From CAZVPF01 sp964628195 (GTDB taxonomy: Bacteria > Planctomycetota > Phycisphaerae > Sedimentisphaerales > Anaerohalosphaeraceae), in NCBI GenBank assembly GCA_964628195.1, contig CAZVPF010000037.1:1-29669 (forward strand): a DNA stretch of 29,669 nt, in the 5' to 3' direction. A program made the position numbers and the translations under genes. The notes under the pieces were generated by a model. That model had not been told where the DNA came from and did not search any database. It saw only the letters and a list, made by a program, of their open reading frames with translations. Below, in pieces: positions 7,312 through 14,621 of the stretch (positions are counted from its first letter, which is position 1; each line of letters starts with the position of its first letter).

Positions 7312-9099
7312 ATGAAAACTACGGCAGTTCATGTCACAAGCGAGGCAACGGCCAAAACAAGCGGAATCGGCGCAGTTCTCGAAGGGTTAATAACAAGCGG
7401 GTCATATCAAAAAGACATCCACAGATCAATACTCATATCGCCACTCTACAGCGTGGAAGGGGACATAACAAACCGGCTGGGCCCAAACGGCAAGGTCTTG
7501 TATTCCTCCATTGACGGCTATTCAAATACGCATTACCTGGCCGCCCTTCGGCGGATAGAGAACCTTTACAACGTTAATATTATTTACGGAACTCGAACTC
7601 TCACGGACCCACTCACGGGCGGAAGCAGCGACTGTGAGGTCCTTCAGATCGACATCTCACGGATAGAAACCTCTCCGGTCAACAAGTTTAAGGAACGCCT
7701 TTTCCAGGAGTTCGGTATCCGCAGCAATTTTTACGAACACGAATGGGAGTACGAGCAGTACGTAAGGCTGGCGGTACCCGCAATCGCCGCCATAAAGGCT
7801 CTTCGCTGCTGCGAAAACGACTGCCGCACCGTAATATTCGCCCATGAATACATGGGGATGCCTACCGCTCTTGCAGGCGCACTGGACGAAACATTCAACT
7901 TCAAAACTGTGTTCTACGCCCACGAAGTATCCGCGATCAGGAATATAGTCGAGCATCATCCCGGCCACGACACAATGTTTTACAATGTGCTCAAAAATGC
8001 CGCCGAAAACGGCCTGAGCATCAATGAAGTATTCGGCGACCAGTCCGCACATTTCAGGTACGCCCTTGTCGAGGCCTCGCGCTACTGCGACACGATCCTC
8101 GCCGTCGGTGACAGGGTCATTGAGGAGCTGAAATTCATGGCGCCTGAGTTCAATATCTGCGACATAAACCTCGCCTACAACGGTATACCTTCGTATGACA
8201 TCTCGCTTGCCGAAAAACAGGAATCCAGGCAAAAGCTCAAACAATACAGCCGGAACCTTCTCGGCTTCGAGCCCGATCATATCTTCACGCACGTAACCCG
8301 GCTTGTTCCCTGCAAAGGTCTGTGGCGCGACCTGCTCGTCCTCGAACATCTCGACAAAGAGTTCACCGAAACAGGCAAAACCGGCGTTATGTTTTTGCTC
8401 AGCAGCGAGGCGGGGACAAGAAGCAGAAACGACATCCTCAAGATGGAAGAAAAATACGGCTGGCCCGTCGCTCATCGCGAAGGATGGCCCGACTTGGTCG
8501 GCGGTGAAGCGGAATTTTACACTGCTATTCAGCAGTTCAACGCACGCAGCAGGAACATAAAAGTCGTGCACATTAACCAGTTTGAATTCGCTCCCGGCTG
8601 GTGCGGAACCCGTCTGCCCGCGGAAACCACTTTCATGGACCTGCGTAAGGCAAGCGATGTCGAGTTCGGTCAAAGCATATACGAACCTTTCGGCATCGCC
8701 CAACTCGAAACTCTCACATTCGGGGGCCTTAGCGTTATCAGCAGTGTATGCGGCTGCATAGGCTTCCTCGAGAGGCTTACGAACAGCAGCGGCGTTAAAA
8801 ACGTCATTGTAGCCGATTATACCGACCTGACCGATCACGAATGGGGCGACATCGAAGATCTCATGAAGATCGACGCACACAGCCGCGAAAAAATCGAACG
8901 CAGGATAAGCGAAAAAACCGCACTCGAAATCGCCGCCCGTCTGCCCCGAAATGATGACGAAGCTTATGAAATGATTACACAGGGCTGCGCGCTGGCCAAA
9001 CAGATGAACTGGGACACGGTCTGGGAAAATCACGTCTCAAAGAGTATCGAAAAGATATTCAGCGAACCCGGCAAGATTCGGATATGCAAAAGCGCATAG
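7312..9099 (+). CDS. glycogen synthase-like GT-B glycosyltransferase
   Basis: The 595-residue protein has the two-domain GT-B layout of retaining glucosyltransferases. The N-terminal domain begins VHVTSEATAKTSGIG, where K15 and the small-residue loop resemble the sugar-nucleotide-binding KxGGL of glycogen synthases, and contains FAHEYMGMPTALAGAL and VFYAHEVSAI. The C-terminal domain has THVTRLVPCKGLWRDLLVLEHL and the retaining EX7E motif E458-PFGIAQL-E466, followed by GGLSVISSVCGC. It is cytoplasmic, without a signal or membrane segment. A ribosome site GAGAGG lies 7 bases upstream. No other glycogen or sugar gene is adjacent, so the exact donor and acceptor (ADP-/UDP-glucose to an alpha-glucan is the family expectation) are unproven. 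It faces umuC convergently. Confidence 0.82.
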   Translation: MKTTAVHVTSEATAKTSGIGAVLEGLITSGSYQKDIHRSILISPLYSVEGDITNRLGPNGKVLYSSIDGYSNTHYLAALRRIENLYNVNIIYGTRTLTDPLTGGSSDCEVLQIDISRIETSPVNKFKERLFQEFGIRSNFYEHEWEYEQYVRLAVPAIAAIKALRCCENDCRTVIFAHEYMGMPTALAGALDETFNFKTVFYAHEVSAIRNIVEHHPGHDTMFYNVLKNAAENGLSINEVFGDQSAHFRYALVEASRYCDTILAVGDRVIEELKFMAPEFNICDINLAYNGIPSYDISLAEKQESRQKLKQYSRNLLGFEPDHIFTHVTRLVPCKGLWRDLLVLEHLDKEFTETGKTGVMFLLSSEAGTRSRNDILKMEEKYGWPVAHREGWPDLVGGEAEFYTAIQQFNARSRNIKVVHINQFEFAPGWCGTRLPAETTFMDLRKASDVEFGQSIYEPFGIAQLETLTFGGLSVISSVCGCIGFLERLTNSSGVKNVIVADYTDLTDHEWGDIEDLMKIDAHSREKIERRISEKTALEIAARLPRNDDEAYEMITQGCALAKQMNWDTVWENHVSKSIEKIFSEPGKIRICKSA

Positions 9100-9138
9100 C
9101 ATAAATATATGTGATCAGGACAAATTGCCGGAAAAGAT

Positions 9139-10398
9139 TCATCCTACAGAGAGCAGTTCCTGCCAGGATGTTGTGTAGTGCGGTGTTCTCCTGGTTGCGC
9201 GTGTTGACCACGGTCGAGCCAGGCCCTGGCAGGCCCATTGTATACCGCAATGTGTGTGCGTGTTTATCCTGTCGACGGCGGTCATGAGCCTTTTTGAGCG
9301 AGCGCGATCGATGGCATCGAACAGGCAAAGCTGAACCTTGTCCTCCGGCACCAGCGCCGAGGCCATAATACCGCTTTTCTTGAACTTTTTGCCTGACGCA
9401 TATACAGCCTTTACCAGCCTGTCGCTTACTTGGAGCAGACTGCATGTGTCGTTGGTCGCTGTTTGGAAACCGGCGGTGCGCGAGCGGAAGTATTTCGTTT
9501 CCGGGTCGAAGCGGTTGGTCATCGCAAAGACAGTTATAAAACCGGCGGCGAGCTTTTCGGCACGGAGCTTTTCACCCAGCCGGGCTGTATAATTGGCCGT
9601 CGCCATCCGCAGCTCTTCCAGTGTCTCTATGTCCCTGCCGAAAGAGCGGGTCACCCTCACGGACTTTTTAGCCGGCGGGTTTTCTTCAAGCATATAACAC
9701 GACCTGCCGCCCAGCTCGTAAACCGTCCGCAGCCCGGTAACACCGAACTTTTTGCGTATCCATGAAATATCGGCGTTTTTGAGGTCACAGGCTGTCTCGA
9801 TTCCCCTTGCCCGCAGTTTCTTCGCCGTCCGCCAGCCAACGCCCCATACGTCGCCCGCATCGGTCACTTTCAAGGCCTGATCCGTCCAAGGTGAGCGGTA
9901 AAGGTTAAGCACTCCGCAGGCTTTAGGTGACTTTTTCGCTATCCTTGCAGCTACCTTTGCGAGCGTCTTGGTCGGGCCGATGCCGATTGAAACCGGTATA
10001 CCTGTCCACTTCTTCACGGTCGCACGTATTTGCCGGGCGTAAGCGTCAAGATCACGCCCAAGGCCTGCAAGCGACAGGAACGCCTCGTCGATGGAGTAGA
10101 CTTCCATATTGGGCGTAAAGTGCGAAAGCGTCTGCATAACGCGGGAGGACATGTCGGCATAGAGGGCGTAGTTTGAGGAGAAGACCTCGACATTATTCTT
10201 CTCGATCACCTCGCGGGCCTTGAAAAACGCCGTGCCCATCGCCACGCCCAGGGCCTTTACCTCGTTCGACCGTGCGACAATGCAGCCGTCATTGTTGGAC
10301 AGCACGACTACGGGCCGATTTTCAAGGCGCGGCTGAAAAACACGCTCGCACGAGACATAAAAATTGTTGCAGTCAACTAATGCGAATACCTGTTCCAT
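9139..10398 (-). CDS. umuC: DNA polymerase V catalytic subunit UmuC
   Basis: UmuC is the Y-family translesion polymerase that works with UmuD'2 and RecA. At 419 residues it matches the usual length. Catalytic carboxylates are visible: D9 in FALVDCNNFYVSCERVF, and D104-E105 in VYSIDEAFLSL. The steric region VVVLSNNDGCIVARSNEVKALG is typical. After palm and fingers come the helix-hairpin-helix region (KVTDAGDVWGVGWRTAKKLRARGI), the little finger and a beta-clamp-binding peptide QLCLF at 356-360. The UmuC-specific tail INTHTHCGIQWACQG...TPHYTTSWQEL is complete. The gene starts one base after the umuD stop, so the two are translationally linked. Confidence 0.96.
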   Translation of the reverse strand: MEQVFALVDCNNFYVSCERVFQPRLENRPVVVLSNNDGCIVARSNEVKALGVAMGTAFFKAREVIEKNNVEVFSSNYALYADMSSRVMQTLSHFTPNMEVYSIDEAFLSLAGLGRDLDAYARQIRATVKKWTGIPVSIGIGPTKTLAKVAARIAKKSPKACGVLNLYRSPWTDQALKVTDAGDVWGVGWRTAKKLRARGIETACDLKNADISWIRKKFGVTGLRTVYELGGRSCYMLEENPPAKKSVRVTRSFGRDIETLEELRMATANYTARLGEKLRAEKLAAGFITVFAMTNRFDPETKYFRSRTAGFQTATNDTCSLLQVSDRLVKAVYASGKKFKKSGIMASALVPEDKVQLCLFDAIDRARSKRLMTAVDRINTHTHCGIQWACQGLARPWSTRATRRTPHYTTSWQELLSVG

Positions 10399-10399
10399 G

Positions 10400-10831
10400 T
10401 CATACCGGGTGAATAACGTTTGTCACCACGCCCCATATCTCAAGACTGGACTCGCCGGCCGGGGCGGTGGGTTCGTATTTTTCGTTTTCAGCTTCGAGGG
10501 TCACCTTTTTGCCGCGTATTCTCATGCGTTTTACAGTAAGCTCACCGTCAATGTTGGCGATGACGATGCTCTTGTCGCGCGGCTCGAGGCTGCGGTCAAT
10601 AACGAGTATGTCGCCTTCATGGATACCCGCGCCAAGCATGGAATCGCCGCTTACGCGAACGAAAAACGTGGCCGCGGGATTCCTTACAAGGTAGCGGTTC
10701 AGGTCCAGGCGGTCCTCTTCGTAATCCGAAGCAGGCGACGGGAACCCTGCCGAGACCCGCTCGACGAACATGGGGCCCGATCGGCCCGGTGCTGTCTGCG
10801 GAAAATAAATGCTTTTTACCTTCGTCTGCAT
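10400..10831 (-). CDS. umuD: DNA polymerase V protease subunit UmuD (LexA-like S24 peptidase)
   Basis: This 143-residue protein self-cleaves with RecA help to give the UmuD' partner of UmuC. The cleavage pair is A28-G29 in RVSAGFPSPASDY (Ala-Gly rather than the Cys-Gly of E. coli). The catalytic Ser64 is in VSGDSMLGAGI and the general-base Lys101 in DGELTVKRM. The C-terminal EIWGVVTNVIHPV is typical. I chose the ATG at 10831; a frame extension to 10951 adds 40 basic, non-homologous residues across the promoter. There is no Shine-Dalgarno sequence before the ATG, which fits the leaderless promoter described at 10839-10868. SOS control is expected from the family, but no standard LexA box was recognised. 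Confidence 0.94.
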   Translation of the reverse strand: MQTKVKSIYFPQTAPGRSGPMFVERVSAGFPSPASDYEEDRLDLNRYLVRNPAATFFVRVSGDSMLGAGIHEGDILVIDRSLEPRDKSIVIANIDGELTVKRMRIRGKKVTLEAENEKYEPTAPAGESSLEIWGVVTNVIHPV

Positions 10832-10838
10832 AATGGCG

Positions 10839-10868
10839 ATTATAACACGCCGGGCCCGGAGGGGGCAA
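10839..10868 (-). promoter_or_regulatory. umuDC promoter with embedded CCGGGCCCGG palindrome
   Basis: On the minus strand: TTGCCC (10868-10863), 18 bases, consensus TATAAT (10844-10839). Seven bases separate the -10 from the umuD ATG, so transcription should begin at or next to the start codon. The spacer contains a perfect 10-bp palindrome CCGGGCCCGG (10850-10859), well placed to be a repressor site, although it matches no LexA box that I know. Confidence 0.6.
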
Positions 10869-10995
10869 ATTTTTCGGCTAAAATAGGCAGCTAAAAAGAA
10901 GCCGGGCGGACAAGTGCGTTTGGGGCGGCAAAAAGGCGTTTTTTTTGTCAAACCGGGGCAAAAAAATGTCCGAGATTTTGTTTAGAATTATTCTT

Positions 10996-11007
10996 GACAC
11001 CGGTGTC
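10996..11007. promoter_or_regulatory. perfect 12-bp palindrome GACACCGGTGTC overlapping a TTGACA
   Basis: The palindrome overlaps a consensus -35-like TTGACA at 10994-10999, 49 bases before the preferred start of the acidic-protein gene. No good -10 is seen at the right distance (TAATCT at 11016-11021 is weak). It could be an operator in the umuD-acidic gene spacer, or coding sequence if the gene starts at 10966. Confidence 0.3.
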
Positions 11008-11055
11008 GATTTTATTAATCTCAAGCGCGAAAGGCTTTTTAATATAGGAGATGCC

Positions 11056-11352
11056 ATGATAGCTGATGTTTTGAAAAAATTAGAGCGTGTAAAAGACACG
11101 GCACTGCCGCTTTGCGTTGACGACGAGGAATTCGACGAAGATGTTTACGATGACGACATTGATGACGATGTGTTCGAGGAACTCGACGACGAAGAGTACT
11201 ACGATGAGGACGAGTACGAAGATGATGAGTACGAGGACGAGGATGAGGACGATTACGATGATGATGATGAAGACGAAGAAGAAGACGATGAGGAATATTT
11301 AGACGACGAAGATTACGACCTGGACTTTGACGAAGACGACGAAGATTATTAA
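11056..11352 (+). CDS. extremely acidic Asp/Glu-rich protein
   Basis: The 98-residue product has a short basic/hydrophobic head (MIADVLKKLERVKDTALPLCV) and then about 75 residues made almost only of D, E and Y, ending DEDDEDY. Such tails are disordered and strongly negative; the RNA polymerase delta subunit and nucleic-acid-mimic proteins have comparable tails, but no domain homology is visible, so function is unknown. I prefer the ATG at 11056 because TAGGAG lies 5 bases upstream. An in-frame ATG at 10966 would add 30 plausible residues (MSEILFRIILDTGVDFINLK...) and cannot be excluded. It lies alone between umuDC and the histidine kinase. The low-complexity GAT/GAC/GAA/GAG composition is real coding bias, not a tandem repeat. 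Confidence 0.6.
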   Translation: MIADVLKKLERVKDTALPLCVDDEEFDEDVYDDDIDDDVFEELDDEEYYDEDEYEDDEYEDEDEDDYDDDDEDEEEDDEEYLDDEDYDLDFDEDDEDY

Positions 11353-11549
11353 AGGCACAATTGTTCCTCATTGCCGGGTGGAAATGGCGCAACATCTTTC
11401 AGCTTGGCGCTGCAGTATTCCCTTATCTATTCTATGGAAATATTCTTGATTCAGATGAAATGTTTTTTAAAATAACGTATAATATTTTGTAATTTGAAAA
11501 CCGGATTCAGGGGATTTTCGGCAACAAAACGGGGCGTTTTTACGGCAAG

Positions 11550-11562
11550 GTATCAATGATAC
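11550..11562. repeat. short dyad GTATCAATGATAC before the histidine kinase
   Basis: Five-base arms around AAT, ending 15 bases upstream of the kinase ATG. It could be a small operator or hairpin. The 225-bp gap before the kinase also holds a TATAAT at 11478-11483 without a matching -35. Confidence 0.25.
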
Positions 11563-11577
11563 GGCTAATATGGGAAA

Positions 11578-14436
11578 ATGGGTCAAGACCCTTATAAACT
11601 GACTTTTGAGCTGGCTCCTGTCGGGATGGCGCATGTTTCGCTGGAGGGCAGGTGGCTGAATGTGAATGACCGTCTGTGTGAGATAGTCGGTTATGCCAAA
11701 GAGGAACTTCTAAAAAAAACTTTCCAGGATATAACCCACCCAAATGACATTCGCCCGGACCTGGACCTTCTACAACAGCTTGTCTCGGGGAAAATAGACA
11801 AATATCACATGCAGAAAAGATATATCCGCCCGGACAGATCTACGGTCTGGGTCGACCTGAGCGTGTCGCTTGTAAGGAATGAAAAAAATGATCCGGACTA
11901 TTATATTTCGATTATCAGGGATATTACCGACAGTATAGAAACATCACAGGAGGTTATCAACCGTGAGAACAGGCTTCACAGTATATTCCGTGCCGCACCT
12001 ATAGGAATCGGTCTTGTCGAGAACAGGATTATCAGGCAGGTCAATGACCGGCTGGTTGAGATCACAGGTTACAGCAGGGAGGAGATGGTCGGCCGTAATG
12101 CCAGGCTGCTTTACCCGGACGAGCAAGAGTATGAATGGGTCGGCCGTGAAAAATACAGCCAAATAAGCAAATTCGGGACCGGAACGGTTGAAACCAGGTG
12201 GAAGACAAAGAGCGGGAGAGTAGTCGATATTTTGCTCAGCTCAACACCGCTGGATTTGAATGATATCGCAAAGGGCGTCACATTTACGGCTCTTGACATT
12301 ACCGAAACTAAAAATATTCAGAAACAGCTAAGTGAAAGGCTCGAGTTTGAAAAGCTTCTTTCGTCTGTTTCAGGAATGTTCATGAATCTGCCCGGTGAGA
12401 TGATAACAGACAAACTCAGGGAGGCCCTGGAACTCGTAAAAAACACACTCGGGCTCGAAAGGGTCAATCTTTATACGTATAATCCCGTGGAGGAGACGCT
12501 TTCGATAGTCAACTTCAATCTTATTCACTCAGCGTCCGGGGACGGCATCGAACCGATCGATAATGATATCAACAAAACATACGCCGGCAGACTTAACTGG
12601 TATTATGAAAAATTACAGCAACAGGATTATCTGGCCCTTAATGGGTTACCTGATTCGCTACCACGCAATGCTGAGGGTGAGAAAGACTATGCCGAACGGC
12701 ACAGGATAAGATCGCATCTTTCGATATCACTTATCTTTGAAGAAAATTTTATAGGTGCCTTGACTGTTGACAGTATTACAAGCGATGTGCACTGGAGCGA
12801 TGAACTTGTCGGCCGCATGAAACTGCTTGGTGACATATTTGCCAACTGCCTTGCAAGGGTTAAATTCGAGGAGCGGTTGAGGGACACGAGGTCGCGGTAT
12901 CAGGCACTGTTCGATCATGCCGCGGATGCTTTTATGATCATGAGAGGCGATAAGTTTATTGACTGTAACATATGCGCAGAGAAAATGTTCGGCAGATCGA
13001 AAGAAGAGATAACCGGTAAAAACCCGATCGAGCTTTCTCCGGAGTTTCAGCCAGGCCGGGGCAGATCGAGCGACCTTGCCGCAGAGAAAATTTCCGCGGC
13101 GATCAGGGGTGAGGCGCAGAATTTCGAGTGGGTGCACACGAGAGGCGACGGCTCAACTTTCGACGCGGAGGTAACCCTTAACCGGATGGATACTGAAGAC
13201 GAAAAGCTTCTTCTCGCTGTTGTGCGTGACATTTCTGACAGGAAAAGGACGCAGAGAGAGATAGAAAGCATACGTTCTACTCTTGTCACCGCTCTTGAGC
13301 AGAGCCCTGCGGGCATAATTATCGCCGATGCGCCAAATGTGCGTATACGTCTTGTCAACTCCGCGGCCCTTGGAATAAGAGGCCGCCAAAGGGAAGAATT
13401 GATAAACATACCGGTTGAAAAGCATTTCGAAAGATGGCAGACATATTACCCGGACGGATCGGAGTACCCCCCGGAGAAACTGCCGCTTTCACGTGCCATC
13501 TTAAAGGGCGAGGTGACGGAAAACGAAGAGATCATCATACAAAGATCCGACGGCGAGAAAAGGTGGGTTCTCACTAACGCATCACCGGTAAAGGACCAGG
13601 ACGGAAAAATTATTGCAGGTATTGTGGTCTTCCCGGACATAACTGAAATGAAACAGGCTTATGAAGAAAAGGAAAAACTGCTTGCTATGCTGGCATCGAA
13701 AAACGAAGAGCTTGAGAGCATCATCTATGCAAGTTCACACGACCTGCGCTCGCCGCTGGTGAATATTCTTGGTTTCTCCGGTGAGATGAAGAGCGGCTGC
13801 GAAAAACTTGAACAAGTAATCCGAAGCTGTGATGATCCGCAAGAATTAAGAGAAAAGATCAAAGCTTTAGTTGAGCAGGACCTTAAAGAGTCAATGGAAT
13901 ATATCAGTTCAAGTGCCGAGAAGATGAATCTGCTGTTGAACGCGCTGCTTAAGCTTTGCAGGCTCGGCCAGTCGGAACTTCATATAGAATACATTGACAT
14001 GAACGATCTTTGCAGTAGTATTCTTTCAAGCATGCAATACCAGATCAGGGAAACCGGGGCGGATGTCCAGGTTGCCCCCCTTCCCGGATGTAAAGGTGAC
14101 ATTACACAACTGACACAGGTGTTGACGAACCTTCTTGACAACGCGCTGAAATATCTTGACCCGGCAAAAAAAGGGAGGATTGAGATTTCAGGTGAAAAAC
14201 AGGACGGTCAATGTATTTATGCAGTTACAGATAACGGCATCGGAATGTCAAAAGAGCACAGCGATAAGATATTCGAGGTCTTCCACAGGCTAAACCCAAA
14301 CCAAGGCAGTGACGGTGAGGGAATAGGGCTTACATATGTGCGGAGAATACTCGGAATGCACGGGGGAAGGATATGGGTTGAGTCCGCGCCCGGCAAAGGA
14401 AGCAGTTTTTATATTTCCATTCCCGAAAACAGCTAA
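11578..14436 (+). CDS. soluble multi-PAS/GAF sensor histidine kinase
   Basis: This 952-residue sensor kinase has no signal peptide or membrane segment, so it senses cytoplasmic or diffusible cues. Domain order: PAS about 5-115, PAS 129-241 (both followed by PAC-type RDITD / LDITET), GAF about 252-434, PAS 441-560, PAS 569-700, HisKA with phospho-acceptor H721 in ASSHDLRSPLVNILGFSGEM, and an HATPase with N-box LTNLLDNALKYL (about 850), G1 DNGIGM (885), F-box IFEVFHRL and G2 DGEGIGLTYVRRILGMHGG. The HisKA helix pair contains an extra charged stretch (CDDPQELREKIKALVEQDLKESM), as in phytochrome-type kinases. There is no receiver domain and no response regulator next to it: an orphan kinase. It is 186 bp upstream of the phosphoesterase gene, but nothing identifies it as PhoR. 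Confidence 0.92.
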   Translation: MGQDPYKLTFELAPVGMAHVSLEGRWLNVNDRLCEIVGYAKEELLKKTFQDITHPNDIRPDLDLLQQLVSGKIDKYHMQKRYIRPDRSTVWVDLSVSLVRNEKNDPDYYISIIRDITDSIETSQEVINRENRLHSIFRAAPIGIGLVENRIIRQVNDRLVEITGYSREEMVGRNARLLYPDEQEYEWVGREKYSQISKFGTGTVETRWKTKSGRVVDILLSSTPLDLNDIAKGVTFTALDITETKNIQKQLSERLEFEKLLSSVSGMFMNLPGEMITDKLREALELVKNTLGLERVNLYTYNPVEETLSIVNFNLIHSASGDGIEPIDNDINKTYAGRLNWYYEKLQQQDYLALNGLPDSLPRNAEGEKDYAERHRIRSHLSISLIFEENFIGALTVDSITSDVHWSDELVGRMKLLGDIFANCLARVKFEERLRDTRSRYQALFDHAADAFMIMRGDKFIDCNICAEKMFGRSKEEITGKNPIELSPEFQPGRGRSSDLAAEKISAAIRGEAQNFEWVHTRGDGSTFDAEVTLNRMDTEDEKLLLAVVRDISDRKRTQREIESIRSTLVTALEQSPAGIIIADAPNVRIRLVNSAALGIRGRQREELINIPVEKHFERWQTYYPDGSEYPPEKLPLSRAILKGEVTENEEIIIQRSDGEKRWVLTNASPVKDQDGKIIAGIVVFPDITEMKQAYEEKEKLLAMLASKNEELESIIYASSHDLRSPLVNILGFSGEMKSGCEKLEQVIRSCDDPQELREKIKALVEQDLKESMEYISSSAEKMNLLLNALLKLCRLGQSELHIEYIDMNDLCSSILSSMQYQIRETGADVQVAPLPGCKGDITQLTQVLTNLLDNALKYLDPAKKGRIEISGEKQDGQCIYAVTDNGIGMSKEHSDKIFEVFHRLNPNQGSDGEGIGLTYVRRILGMHGGRIWVESAPGKGSSFYISIPENS

Positions 14437-14473
14437 ATACGACCCTTTTTGCCTAAAAAGTGTTTATTATAGC

Positions 14474-14503
14474 TTGTCAATGTTTCATAAATATAAATAA
14501 AAT
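14474..14503 (+). promoter_or_regulatory. candidate promoter of the phosphoesterase gene
   Basis: TTGTCA (14474-14479), 18 bases, TAAAAT (14498-14503) in a very AT-rich gap. It would leave a leader of about 110 bases. I found no clear Pho box here. Confidence 0.3.
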
Positions 14504-14621
14504 GTAAATTCTTTATTTGTGTTATTGTCTTATTTTCAGTAAGATATCAGTGCAAATTTGCAGTTTATGAATAAATAATGAGCCCCCTGATGCTCTTGTC
14601 ATTAATTCGGAGAGTTGTTTT

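Noticed and set aside
7657..9033. 458-codon open frame on the minus strand
   Set aside because: It lies wholly antisense to the glycosyltransferase gene, which has clear motifs; its translation has no recognisable domain and is a codon-bias shadow.
10832..10951. 40-residue N-terminal extension of UmuD
   Set aside because: It is rich in basic residues and Pro/Cys, has no counterpart in UmuD proteins and covers the consensus promoter.
11117..11350. Low-complexity GA-rich tract as a tandem repeat or CRISPR-like array
   Set aside because: No regular unit or spacer structure; it is the codon composition of an Asp/Glu-rich protein.
14437..14621. Pho box before the phosphoesterase gene
   Set aside because: TTGTCA and nearby TTCA-type motifs do not form an 11-bp-period repeat as before pstS.
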